A model generated the notes under the pieces. The model was given only the letters and a program-made list of their open reading frames with translations, searched no databases and was not told where the DNA came from. A stretch of 33,471 bases of DNA from CAIYPH01 sp043744375 (GTDB taxonomy: Bacteria; Pseudomonadota; Alphaproteobacteria; Acetobacterales; Acetobacteraceae), in NCBI GenBank assembly GCA_043744375.1, contig JAYTUU010000035.1, forward strand, positions 1-33,471, in the 5' to 3' direction. Positions 8,066 to 15,083 of this stretch are shown one piece after another (within the stretch, counting starts at the first letter, position 1; every line of letters starts with the position of its first letter). The position numbers and the translations under genes were made by a program.

Positions 8066-9415
8066 TCAAAGATCAATCGGGATGCCGGCCTTTTTGATGT
8101 CCTCGACGGCCTGCGCCTGGGCCTGTTTCAGGGCGGCGGGCGCGTCGAGCTGTTTGGTGGCGATGGCCTCGATCGCGCGGTTCATCTTATCGCCGATTTG
8201 CGGGAACACGGGGGTGGTGCGGTATTTCATGTAGCCGCCTTTTTCACCGCGTTCGAGGACTTGCAGATACAGGGCGGCGACATCCTGTCCGTTCAGGGTC
8301 ATCGACTCGCGGTAGATGCTCGAATCGACCACCGAGCGACGGACCACGCTGGGGTAGCCGTGTTTTTCGACGATGCGGGTCAGCATTTCCTTCGATGTCG
8401 CCCATTTGATGAACTCCCAGGCGGCTTCCTTCTTCTTCGAGCCGACGGGAATGCCGAACGCGTGGCAGTTGGCACCCGGGAAGGCACCGGAAGGGCCAGC
8501 CGGCATCATGCCGTAGCGGATGGTGTTCTGGACCTTACTGTCGGCGTGCTTGAACAGCGGCAGCATCCAGGTCATCGACTGCGTGCGCATATTGGCGCGC
8601 CCGGAGAGTTGCGCCTGCATCGCCTGGTCGTCGGTGTAGGAGAGCACGCCGGGGATGCTGAACTTGGTCAGCAGGTCGGCATACCAGTCCGCACTCAGCG
8701 CGTTCGCCGGCGTATCGAGTGTCGGCGTCAGGTTGGTGGGCGGGTTCTTCATGATGCTGCCGCCGGCCGCGAGCAGATAGGGCGTCCAGTTCCAGTGATG
8801 CAATTTGTCGGCGACATAGGCCGCAACACCATCCTTGCCCTGCGTGGCCTCGCAGACGGCGCGGAATTCATCGAGCGTGGTGGGCATCTTGAGCCCGGCC
8901 TTGTCGATCAGGTCCGCCCGCGCGGCGCCGAGGATCATGGCGCCGGCCTCGATGCCGTAGCCGTAGGTGTGGCCCTTGCTGTCCTGCATGGAAAGCTGGG
9001 CACCGGCGATGAAATCGGAGGGATTGAACTCGGGCGGGGTGAGGTTGGCGTTGGTGGTGAACTCGTCGAGATCGGTCATCCAGCCCGCGCCGATCCATCG
9101 CCCGGTATAGGCGTAGGTGATGTTGATGACGTCGTAGGTGCTGCCGCGGGTCGAAAGCTCAAGGTCCGTGCGCTGGTTGTAGACCGGGAAGGCCTGCACG
9201 TCGAAGACGATCTTGATGCCGGTTTTTTCTTCGAATTCAGGGAAGTAGTTGCGCAGATAGGTATGGAACGGCAGCGCGAACGCCGAGCCGCGGATGGTGG
9301 TGCCGGCGTGAGGTGACTTGGCCTGGCCAAGCACGGCGGGGGCCGGCAACAGGCCGGCGGCGGCCGTGGTGGCGAGCATCCGGCGGCGGGTGATGCTGGT
9401 GCGTTCGCTGGTCAT
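8066..9415 (-). CDS. ABC transporter solute-binding protein, family 1, with Tat-type signal
   Basis: A 449-residue periplasmic binding protein of the family that serves CUT1 sugar importers. The N-terminus TSITRRRMLATTAAAGLLPA has the twin-arginine plus hydrophobic stretch of a Tat signal, with likely cleavage near AVLGQA (about residue 32). Mature-domain hallmarks include the aromatic-rich region around NITYAYTGRWIGAGWMTDLD and the C-terminal AAWEFIKWATSKEMLTRIVE. The ATG at 9415 has AGGGGAAA upstream; the longer reading from 9469 would put non-signal sequence in front of the arginines. It is the first gene of the importer/aldo-keto reductase/aconitase X operon. The ligand is unknown, presumably a sugar, polyol or sugar acid. 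Confidence 0.9.
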   Translation of the reverse strand: MTSERTSITRRRMLATTAAAGLLPAPAVLGQAKSPHAGTTIRGSAFALPFHTYLRNYFPEFEEKTGIKIVFDVQAFPVYNQRTDLELSTRGSTYDVINITYAYTGRWIGAGWMTDLDEFTTNANLTPPEFNPSDFIAGAQLSMQDSKGHTYGYGIEAGAMILGAARADLIDKAGLKMPTTLDEFRAVCEATQGKDGVAAYVADKLHHWNWTPYLLAAGGSIMKNPPTNLTPTLDTPANALSADWYADLLTKFSIPGVLSYTDDQAMQAQLSGRANMRTQSMTWMLPLFKHADSKVQNTIRYGMMPAGPSGAFPGANCHAFGIPVGSKKKEAAWEFIKWATSKEMLTRIVEKHGYPSVVRRSVVDSSIYRESMTLNGQDVAALYLQVLERGEKGGYMKYRTTPVFPQIGDKMNRAIEAIATKQLDAPAALKQAQAQAVEDIKKAGIPIDL

Positions 9416-9467
9416 CTGGAATTTCCCCTGCTCTTTGCGCGAGCCTACCGCGTTGGGGATTTCGTGC

Positions 9468-9499
9468 AATGGCCGGTTTGGCTAATGGCCGGTTTGGCG
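9468..9499. repeat. 16-bp tandem duplication next to the upp stop codon
   Basis: AATGGCCGGTTTGGCT (9468-9483) is repeated as AATGGCCGGTTTGGCG (9484-9499), with one mismatch. It ends 2 bp before the upp stop codon, in the 86-bp gap ahead of the solute-binding protein gene. Confidence 0.85.
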
Positions 9500-9501
9500 C
9501 G

Positions 9502-10134
9502 CTACTTCGTGCCGTAGAGCCGGTCGCCGGCGTCGCCGAGGCCGGGGCGGATATAGCCGTGGTCGTCCAGTTGGCGGTCGATGGCACACACAAAAATCTC
9601 GATGTCCGGATGTTCGTCGTGGAAAGCGTGGATGCCCTCGGGGGCGGCGATCAGGCAGGCGAAACGAATTTGCGTGGCGCCGGCCTGCTTGAGGCGGGCG
9701 ACGGCGGCGGCGGCGGAATGGCCGGTGGCGAGCATCGGGTCGACGACGATGACCATGCGCTCGCTGATGTCGTCGGGCAGCTTGAGGTAGTATTCGATGG
9801 GCGAGAGGGTGTGCGGATCGCGGTAGAGGCCGATATGGCCGACGCGGGCGGCGGGCACGAGGTCGAGCATCCCCTCCAGAATGCCGTTCCCGGCCCGCAG
9901 GATGGAGACTAGGCACAGCTTCTTGCCGGCCAGCTGCGGCGCCTGCATGGTCTCCAGCGGCGTTTCGATCTCGATCGTCTCCAACGGCAGCCCGCGCGTC
10001 ACCTCGTAACCCATCAGCAGCGAAATCTCGCGGGTGATGCGGCGGAAGCCAGTGGTGCTCGTGCCCTTGGCGCGCAGCAGGGTCAGCTTGTGCTGCACCA
10101 GCGGGTGGTCGATGACGGTAACGATGCGGCTCAT
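9502..10134 (-). CDS. upp: Uracil phosphoribosyltransferase
   Basis: A 210-residue enzyme that converts uracil and PRPP to UMP in the cytoplasm. The PRPP loop IVVDPMLATGHSAAAAV (about residues 127-143) and the uracil-binding C-terminus GYIRPGLGDAGDRLYGTK are both intact, and the length is normal. Its ATG overlaps the stop of the upstream Urc1/GTP cyclohydrolase II-like gene by 4 bp (ATGA). In the URC uracil-degradation pathway of yeasts and some bacteria, a uracil phosphoribosyltransferase works with Urc1 and Urc4. Here the Urc1 partner is internally deleted and no Urc4 (DUF1688) gene is visible, so salvage is the more likely present role. Confidence 0.95.
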   Translation of the reverse strand: MSRIVTVIDHPLVQHKLTLLRAKGTSTTGFRRITREISLLMGYEVTRGLPLETIEIETPLETMQAPQLAGKKLCLVSILRAGNGILEGMLDLVPAARVGHIGLYRDPHTLSPIEYYLKLPDDISERMVIVVDPMLATGHSAAAAVARLKQAGATQIRFACLIAAPEGIHAFHDEHPDIEIFVCAIDRQLDDHGYIRPGLGDAGDRLYGTK

Positions 10135-10739
10135 TCTTCGAGACCTCTTCCTTTGGCCACGAGCAGTTCTGCCCCGTCGGGCACGCTGGCGGAGAAATAG
10201 CCGGCGGCCTTCTTGGCGTCCATCTCGACGCTGGCATCGGCGGGGATGAGGTCATCAGGGATCGGCACGCGCTCGATGACTTCGATGCCGCTGTCGACGA
10301 TGGGGGCGAATTTCATGTTGCTCATGCTGACCAGGCGGTCGATCCGGGTGATGCCGAGCCAGTGCAGCACGTCCGGCATCAGTTCCTGGAAGCGCATGTC
10401 GGAGACCCCCGCCACGCATTTGGTGCGCTGGAAGTAGGTCTCCGCGGTGTCGCCGCCCTCCTGGCGTTTGCGGGCGTTGTAGACGAGGAATTTGGTCACC
10501 TCGCCGAGCGCGCGGTAGAGGGAATAGGCGCCGGCATGGGTGCCGATGGCGTTGCGGCCGCCGAGGTTTCGCAGCGTCGCGACGACGGGGCCGCGTTCGG
10601 TGGCGACGCCGGCGCCCCAGGCGATGCGCGGCTGGCTGCCGGCCTGGCCGGGGTGCGAGGTCAGCACGATCGGCTTGCGGTTGCGCGGGTCGTTGCTGCG
10701 CGGTGAAGCGGGAGCACGGGGCGGGGCGGGTGCGGTCAT
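10131..10739 (-). pseudogene. GTP cyclohydrolase II / Urc1-type protein with in-frame internal deletion
   Basis: An open reading frame of 202 codons that joins the two ends of a protein usually about 415 residues long. Residues about 22-66 match the Urc1 N-terminus (IVLTSHP, GRNAIGTHAGAYSLYRAL), and residues 67-202 match the far C-terminal part (GEVTKFLVYNARKRQEGG, LMPDVLHWLGI, SMSNMKFAPI, VPIPDDLIPADA, AKKAAGYF). About 200 residues between them are missing, including the Cys-x10-Cys-x-Cys zinc site and the catalytic region, so cyclohydrolase activity is not expected. The junction falls at RAL, a triplet present at both original borders, which suggests recombination at a short repeat. The frame stays open and coupled to upp by ATGA. 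It could be a recent deletion, a retained small protein or an assembly collapse. Confidence 0.78.
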
Positions 10740-10857
10740 ACTTGGGTCTCGAAAGGAAGCGGAAGGTTAGGGGCGGGAGGCGTGGCACGCCAACAAGTTT
10801 TACGGCGGCGCCATTTTGCGGCATGCTTCGTTCAAAATTCGCCAAGAGGAAATCGCC

Positions 10858-11775
10858 ATGGACATCGCACCGTCCCGCACCCTTGATCTGCTGAGCGCCG
10901 CTGATCTGCTGAGCGCCGCTGATCTGCTGAGTGCCGCCGAGATCGCGCAGTATCGGCGCGACGGCTTCATCGTGGTGCGCAACCTGCTCGGGCCGGAGAC
11001 GGTCGCGGCGTGCAAGGACGCGCTGGCCGGGCTGGCGGTGGGCAGTATTCCGGCGAAAGAGACGAAGTTGATGTATGAAACGGGCGTCGATGCGGCGCGG
11101 CTGAAGCCCGAGGAGCGCGAGTTCGCCATCCGCAAATACATGGATTTCTGCGAGGACGCGCCGGCGCTGAAAGCGGCCGCCTTCAGCGCGCGGCTGCATC
11201 TGGTGCTCGACCAGCTCTTGGGGCAGGGGCGAGTGCTGATGCAGGAGATGGCGCTGGTGAAACCCCCGCGCATCGGCGGCGAGAAGCCGTGGCATCAGGA
11301 TGCGGCGTATTTTCGCGTCACCGATCCCGGCCTTGTGGTGGGCGTCTGGATCGCGCTCGACGAGGCGTTGAAGGCGAATGGCTGCATGGAACTGGTGCCC
11401 GGAACGCATCTGGCCGGCGGGGTGCCGCATGTGCACGAGAACGACTTCAACCGCTGCCGCATCGTGCCCGAGAAGCTGCTGGCCGAGCGGCGGGTGGCAG
11501 TGGAGATGCAGCCGGGCGACGCGCTGATCTTTCATTCCCTGGTGCATCATTACACCGCAGCCAACAGCTCCAACATGCGGCGGCGCGCCATCCAGTATCA
11601 CTATCACCAACTGGGCGCGGTGTGGGGCGGAGTCGAGGAGCACCGGCTGCATTTCCATGACGCCGAGGGGAACTATGCCGGCTGCACCGTGCCGCATGGC
11701 GATCCGACGGCGGCGAATTTCACCTATCGCAACGGATTGCCGCGCGAAGGGGCGCCGGTGGATACCAGCGCCTGA
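10858..11775 (+). CDS. Phytanoyl-CoA dioxygenase (PhyH) family protein
   Basis: A 305-residue Fe(II)/2-oxoglutarate-dependent oxygenase. The iron ligands are visible as His146-x-Asp148 (KPWHQDAAYFRV) and a distal His near 231 (LVHHYTAANSS), followed by the 2-oxoglutarate-binding Arg cluster at 241-243. Relatives hydroxylate lipids, CoA esters or small natural products; the substrate is unknown. The ATG at 10858 was chosen for the good ribosome site AAGAGGAAA just upstream; the ATG at 10816 would include that site in the coding region. Residues 10-27 hold three copies of Asp-Leu-Leu-Ser-Ala-Ala. It is divergent from the Urc1-like gene across about 118 bp and has no obvious operon partner. Confidence 0.88.
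   Translation: MDIAPSRTLDLLSAADLLSAADLLSAAEIAQYRRDGFIVVRNLLGPETVAACKDALAGLAVGSIPAKETKLMYETGVDAARLKPEEREFAIRKYMDFCEDAPALKAAAFSARLHLVLDQLLGQGRVLMQEMALVKPPRIGGEKPWHQDAAYFRVTDPGLVVGVWIALDEALKANGCMELVPGTHLAGGVPHVHENDFNRCRIVPEKLLAERRVAVEMQPGDALIFHSLVHHYTAANSSNMRRRAIQYHYHQLGAVWGGVEEHRLHFHDAEGNYAGCTVPHGDPTAANFTYRNGLPREGAPVDTSA
10885..10938 (+). repeat. Three 18-bp in-frame tandem repeats in the PhyH N-terminus
   Basis: The unit GATCTGCTGAGCGCCGCT occurs at 10885-10902, 10903-10920 and, with two changes, 10921-10938. It encodes Asp-Leu-Leu-Ser-Ala-Ala three times in the region just before the domain's first conserved segment. Confidence 0.93.
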
Positions 11776-11893
11776 CGCGGCTCGCGATCATCTCCGGCAT
11801 CGCAGCGTGGACGCGACGGTCAATCTCGGCGACTGCGTGGCCGAGCTGCGCTCGGCCCACAAGACCTGGCGAAGGCAATCAAGGCTCCGCCGG

Positions 11894-11914
11894 GCAAGGG
11901 CCGAGGGCCCTTGC
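11894..11914. terminator. 9-bp GC hairpin after the PhyH gene
   Basis: GCAAGGGCC (11894-11902), a 3-nt loop, and GGCCCTTGC (11906-11914) form a perfect stem about 120 bp downstream of the PhyH stop. No U-tract follows, so it may be a factor-assisted terminator or part of a repeat rather than a classical intrinsic terminator. Confidence 0.4.
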
Positions 11915-12037
11915 AACCCCCGACTGCTTGCGGCTGGGGCTATGGCCTTCGGATGGCACCCCATTCTTGCGCCGCAGGCAATCCACATCGCCCTCCCCGC
12001 CAGGGCAAGCGGGTAAAGGGGAAAGGCAGTGCTCAAC

Positions 12038-12126
12038 CGTCATTGCGAGCCCTTGCGAAGCAATCCAGAGCCGCCCAAACGGTCTTGTGGTGATGCTGGA
12101 TTGCTTCGCAAGGGCTCGCAATGACG
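12038..12126. repeat. 89-bp palindromic repeat, copy 1 (31-bp perfect inverted arms)
   Basis: The arms 12038-12068 and 12096-12126 are perfect 31-bp reverse complements (starting CGTCATTGCGAG) around a 27-nt loop. A second copy sits in inverted orientation at 33377-33465, with identical arms and one loop difference. Similarity continues past the arm on the vapB side (CCCATCAGG, then GCTTCACC) to about 12176. The CATTGCGAG...GAAGCAATCC core belongs to a repeat type common in proteobacterial genomes. With no transposase nearby, a non-autonomous (MITE-like) origin is likely. Confidence 0.92.
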
Positions 12127-12193
12127 CCCATCAGGGAAGGATGACTGCAATGCAGTGCTTCACCCGATGGCCCTGCCGCGCTCTCTGTCTGCG

Positions 12194-12236
12194 TTGACAC
12201 CACCCCGCCAACCCTATACATTATCCCTAAAGTATA
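12194..12236 (+). promoter_or_regulatory. vapBC promoter and palindromic autoregulatory operator
   Basis: A perfect -35 TTGACA (12194-12199) is followed at 15-17 bp by an AT-rich -10 region (TATACATT, 12215-12222). The -10 region lies inside a near-perfect palindrome: TATACATTA (12215-12223), spacer TCCC, and TAAAGTATA (12228-12236), with 8 of 9 arm positions pairing. An AbrB-fold antitoxin, alone or with the toxin, typically binds such a site over its own promoter, so autorepression is the natural reading. Confidence 0.65.
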
Positions 12237-12251
12237 TCCAATGAGGCCGCC

Positions 12252-12482
12252 ATGCACGTCGCCAAATGGGGCAACAGCCTTGCCATCCGCCTGCCCGCCG
12301 CCGTGGTCGAGGCGCTCGCGTTGAAGGAGGGGGACGACATCGAAATTCGGGTGGAGGGCGCGCGGAGTTTCGCCGTGGCGCGCAAGCCTGGCCGGGCCGA
12401 GTTGATCGCACGGCTGCGCGCGTTTCGGGGTCGTCTGCCGGCCGATTTCATCTTTGATCGCGACGAGGCCAATGGCCGGTAG
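12252..12482 (+). CDS. vapB: AbrB/MazE-fold antitoxin (VapB)
   Basis: A 76-residue antitoxin. Residues 1-45 form the AbrB/MazE DNA-binding swapped hairpin, with the hallmark VAKWGNSLAIRLPAAVVEAL and the GDDIEIRV strand. Residues about 46-76 (RAELIARLRAFRGRLPADFIFDRDEA) are the tail expected to wrap around and inhibit the toxin. It is cytoplasmic, neutralises VapC and probably represses its own promoter through the palindrome just upstream. Its end overlaps the toxin start by 11 bp, the usual coupled arrangement. Confidence 0.92.
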   Translation: MHVAKWGNSLAIRLPAAVVEALALKEGDDIEIRVEGARSFAVARKPGRAELIARLRAFRGRLPADFIFDRDEANGR

Positions 12483-12867
12483 TTTCTTCGACACGAATGT
12501 TCTCGTTTACCTCGCCTCCGCCGACCCGGTTAAGGCCGATCGGGCCGAGGCGCTACTGGCCGGTGGCGGGACGATCAGCGTGCAAGTACTCAACGAAATG
12601 GCGAATGTCGCGCGCCGCAAGATGGGCATGGACTGGCCGGATCTCCGCGCCTTCCTGGCCCTTGTCCGCGGGCTGGTCGATATCGTGCCCCTGACCAGCG
12701 AGACGCATGATCTCGGCCTGACGCTGGCGGCGCGTCACCAGTTCGCGATCTATGACGCGATGATCCTCGCCGCTGCGCTCCTGGCCGGCTGCGACACGCT
12801 GTGGTCCGAGGACTTGCAGCACGGGCAGATCGTCAACGACTGTCTGCGGATCGCCAATCCGTTCTGA
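12472..12867 (+). CDS. vapC: PIN-domain ribonuclease toxin (VapC)
   Basis: A 131-residue PIN-domain endoribonuclease. The acidic Mg2+-binding residues are in place: Asp7 (FFDTNVLVYL), Glu42 (VLNEMANV), Asp95 (IYDAMILAAA) and Asp114 (WSEDLQHG). VapC toxins cleave tRNA or rRNA and stop growth when the antitoxin is lost. The ATG at 12472 gives the standard short lead-in MAGSFFDTN; the upstream TTG at 12454 would add non-family residues. All active-site positions are present, so it should be functional. The repeats around the module are consistent with mobility or late insertion. Confidence 0.93.
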   Translation: MAGSFFDTNVLVYLASADPVKADRAEALLAGGGTISVQVLNEMANVARRKMGMDWPDLRAFLALVRGLVDIVPLTSETHDLGLTLAARHQFAIYDAMILAAALLAGCDTLWSEDLQHGQIVNDCLRIANPF

Positions 12868-12926
12868 AGCCACCCGCGAACGGCGTGACGAAGTCGCCCG
12901 TGTCCATATCGTGCCCGGCCGCACAC

Positions 12927-12953
12927 CCCGGATTGCGCTGCGCTCCATCCGGG
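12927..12953. repeat. REP-like short palindrome
   Basis: CCCGGAT (12927-12933) and ATCCGGG (12947-12953) are perfect arms flanking a GCGCTGCGC core. This form of extragenic palindrome is widespread in GC-rich proteobacteria. It lies between vapC and the flavin oxidoreductase gene. Confidence 0.7.
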
Positions 12954-12986
12954 CTACGGTCTGTCCAGAATCCGAGGAGCCGCCCG

Positions 12987-13898
12987 ATGCCGCAATCCCC
13001 GCCTGCCATCTGTGTTACCCCCACGCCGACGCGCCGGCGGATTGCGGTCGCGGCCGCACAGGAGGCGGAGCGGCTTGGATTCGCGGGCATCTATACGCCG
13101 TCGACCTTCGGCAACATGTCGTTCTGCGAGGCGCTGGCGTGGAACACCTCCATTATCCCGTTCGGCACCGCGATTGCGCCAATCTATCAGCGCACGGTCG
13201 AGGATTTCGCGCAGTCGGCGGCGTTCATGCACGAGATTTCCGGCGGGCGGTTCAGCCTGGGCATCGGCATCGCGCATGGGCCGAGCCATGTGCGCATGGG
13301 CGTCACGCCGGGCAAGCCGCTGGGGGATACGCGTGGGTTCATCGACCGCTTTCATGCGCAGTCGCGCTTCGGGGAATTGCCGCCGGTGATCGTCGCGACG
13401 CTGCGGCAGAAGATGATCGCGTTGGCGGGGGAGCGTGGGCAGGGGCTGATTTTCGCCAATGCCAGCCTCAGCCACACGCCAGCGTCGCTCGCCGTGCTCC
13501 CCGCCGAGCAGCGCACGGGAGGAAAATTCTTCATCGGCAACATGATCCCGACCTGCATCAGCGAGGACATCGCGGCCGCCAAGGCGATCCATCGGCGCAC
13601 GCTCGGCGGCTATGTGCTGCTGCCGAACTATCGGAACTACTGGAAGGAGGCGGGCTACCAGGAGGAGATGGAGGCGATCGAGCGCTGCGTCGCCGAGGAC
13701 CGGCGCGACGATATTCCGAAATACATGCATGATCGCTGGCTGGCGGATTGCACGCTGTTCGGGCCGCCGGCGAAAATCCGCGACGGAGTCGAGGCGTGGC
13801 GGGCGGCGGGGGTGCATACCCCGGTGATCGTGCCGTCGTCGGCGGCCGGCGACCAGCGCAAGGCGCTGCAAGAGACATTCTCAACGTTTACAGGATAG
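12987..13898 (+). CDS. LLM-class (luciferase-like) flavin-dependent oxidoreductase
   Basis: A 303-residue TIM-barrel flavoprotein of the bacterial luciferase-like superfamily. Typical segments are AAAQEAERLGFAGIYTPSTF near residues 20-40, the barrel strand GTAIAPIYQRTVEDFAQSAA, and SGGRFSLGIGIAHGPSHVRMG, which carries the conserved GG-R-F-x-LGIG signature. Members use FMN or F420 for monooxygenation or hydride transfer; I cannot tell which. The ATG at 12987 follows a GAGGAG-type ribosome site; the longer frame from 12801 would run back into vapC. The epoxide hydrolase starts 5 bp after its stop, so the two are translated from one message and may act in sequence on a xenobiotic or terpenoid (inference). 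Confidence 0.88.
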   Translation: MPQSPPAICVTPTPTRRRIAVAAAQEAERLGFAGIYTPSTFGNMSFCEALAWNTSIIPFGTAIAPIYQRTVEDFAQSAAFMHEISGGRFSLGIGIAHGPSHVRMGVTPGKPLGDTRGFIDRFHAQSRFGELPPVIVATLRQKMIALAGERGQGLIFANASLSHTPASLAVLPAEQRTGGKFFIGNMIPTCISEDIAAAKAIHRRTLGGYVLLPNYRNYWKEAGYQEEMEAIERCVAEDRRDDIPKYMHDRWLADCTLFGPPAKIRDGVEAWRAAGVHTPVIVPSSAAGDQRKALQETFSTFTG

Positions 13899-13903
13899 AA
13901 CCG

Positions 13904-15064
13904 ATGTCCCCCCTGCCCTTCCGGATCGCCATTCCCGACGCCGACATCGCTGATCTCCACGCGCGCCTCGCCAACACGCGCTGGCCCGACGAGGTCAACG
14001 ACGACGCCTGGTCCTATGGCACCGACGCCCGCTTCCTGCGCGATCTGACGCAGTACTGGCGCACGGGGTTCGACTGGCGGGCCACCGAGGCGCGGCTGAA
14101 CCGGCTGCCGCAGTTCCGGCTCGACATCGACGGCATCCCGATCCATTTCGTTCATGTGAAAGGGCGTGGGGCGAAGGGGCGTGGCCCGAAGCCGGTGCCG
14201 TTGCTGCTGACCCACGGCTGGCCCGGCTCCTTCGTGGAGATGGAGGGCATTCTTCCGCTGCTCACCGACCCCGGCGCCCATGGCGGCGATCCGGCGGACG
14301 CGTTCGACGTGGTGATCCCCTCGCTGCCGGGCTACGGCTTCTCCGGTCGCCCAACCGCGCCGGGCTGCGGCCCGCAGGCGATCGCGGGCCTATGGGCCAC
14401 GCTGATGAGCGAACTCGGCTATATCAACTTCGGGGTGCAGGGCGGCGATTGGGGGTCGGCAGTGTCGGTCTGGCTGGCGCGCACGCAGCCGGAGCGCGTC
14501 ATTGGCGCGCATCTGAACTTCATGCAGTCGGCCTTCCAGGCGCCGGCGGACGCGCCGCTGACGGCGAGCGAGCAGGAGTATCTCGCCTCGGTGCTGCGCT
14601 GGCGCGACGCCGAGGGCAGCTATGGCGCGATCCAGGGCACCAAGCCGCAGACGCTCGGCTATGGGCTGACCGACTCGCCGGCGGCGCTGGCTGGCTGGAT
14701 CGCCGAGAAGTTCCGCGCCTGGTCGGATTGCGGCGGAGACATCGCCCGCGCCATTCCGATCGACACGATGCTGGCGAACATCGCGATCTACTGGTTCACC
14801 GGCAACATCACGTCGTCATTACGGATTTATAAGGAAAGCCGGGCGGCGCCGCTGGTGTTCGCGCCGGGCGAGCGGGTGATCCCGCCGCTGGGGTTTGCGC
14901 ATTTCCCCAAGGAAATCCTGCATCCCCCGCGCAGCTACGTGGAGCGCGTGTTCGACGTGCGGCAATGGACGGAGATGCCGCGCGGCGGCCATTTCGCGGC
15001 GATGGAGCAGCCCGAGTTGCTCGCCGCGGACATCAGGCGCTTCTTTCGATCGCTGCGCCAATGA
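13904..15064 (+). CDS. Epoxide hydrolase (EHN plus alpha/beta-hydrolase)
   Basis: A 386-residue microsomal-type epoxide hydrolase. The N-terminal EHN domain (residues about 4-110) wraps the hydrolase core. The oxyanion motif HGWPG is at 104-108, the nucleophile Asp182 is in GGDWGS, and the catalytic His363 is in RGGHFAAMEQPE. The enzyme opens epoxides to vicinal diols through an Asp ester intermediate. Residues 87-96 (KGRGAKGRGP) come from a recent 15-bp duplication in a surface loop. It follows the flavin oxidoreductase by 5 bp, and its stop overlaps an ATG in front of a glutathione S-transferase remnant. Together these suggest an oxidation, epoxide-opening and conjugation cluster. Confidence 0.92.
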   Translation: MSPLPFRIAIPDADIADLHARLANTRWPDEVNDDAWSYGTDARFLRDLTQYWRTGFDWRATEARLNRLPQFRLDIDGIPIHFVHVKGRGAKGRGPKPVPLLLTHGWPGSFVEMEGILPLLTDPGAHGGDPADAFDVVIPSLPGYGFSGRPTAPGCGPQAIAGLWATLMSELGYINFGVQGGDWGSAVSVWLARTQPERVIGAHLNFMQSAFQAPADAPLTASEQEYLASVLRWRDAEGSYGAIQGTKPQTLGYGLTDSPAALAGWIAEKFRAWSDCGGDIARAIPIDTMLANIAIYWFTGNITSSLRIYKESRAAPLVFAPGERVIPPLGFAHFPKEILHPPRSYVERVFDVRQWTEMPRGGHFAAMEQPELLAADIRRFFRSLRQ

Positions 15065-15083
15065 CCCGGGTCGTGCTCCCGGC

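Larger units (their letters stand above)
11776..12251. other. 476-bp non-coding spacer rich in palindromes
   Basis: No credible gene is seen between the PhyH gene and vapB. The stretch contains a GC-rich hairpin (11894-11914), a long palindromic repeat (12038-12126) with a shared flank to about 12176, and the vapBC promoter/operator (12194-12236). Segments around 11920-12000 have stem-forming, low-complexity character and resemble eroded repeat sequence rather than a reading frame. Confidence 0.7.

Noticed and set aside
10255..11697. 480-codon minus-strand open frame across PhyH and the Urc1-like gene
   Set aside because: It crosses two genes that have clear families in other frames and contains no family motif of its own.
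12038..12126. CRISPR-like interpretation of the palindromic repeat
   Set aside because: There is only one unit per site, no regularly spaced series and no cas genes in the window.
12038..12126. Stem-loop as a structured non-coding RNA or tRNA gene
   Set aside because: The fold is a simple long palindrome without a cloverleaf or conserved RNA family features; copy 2 is nearly identical, which points to a repeat.
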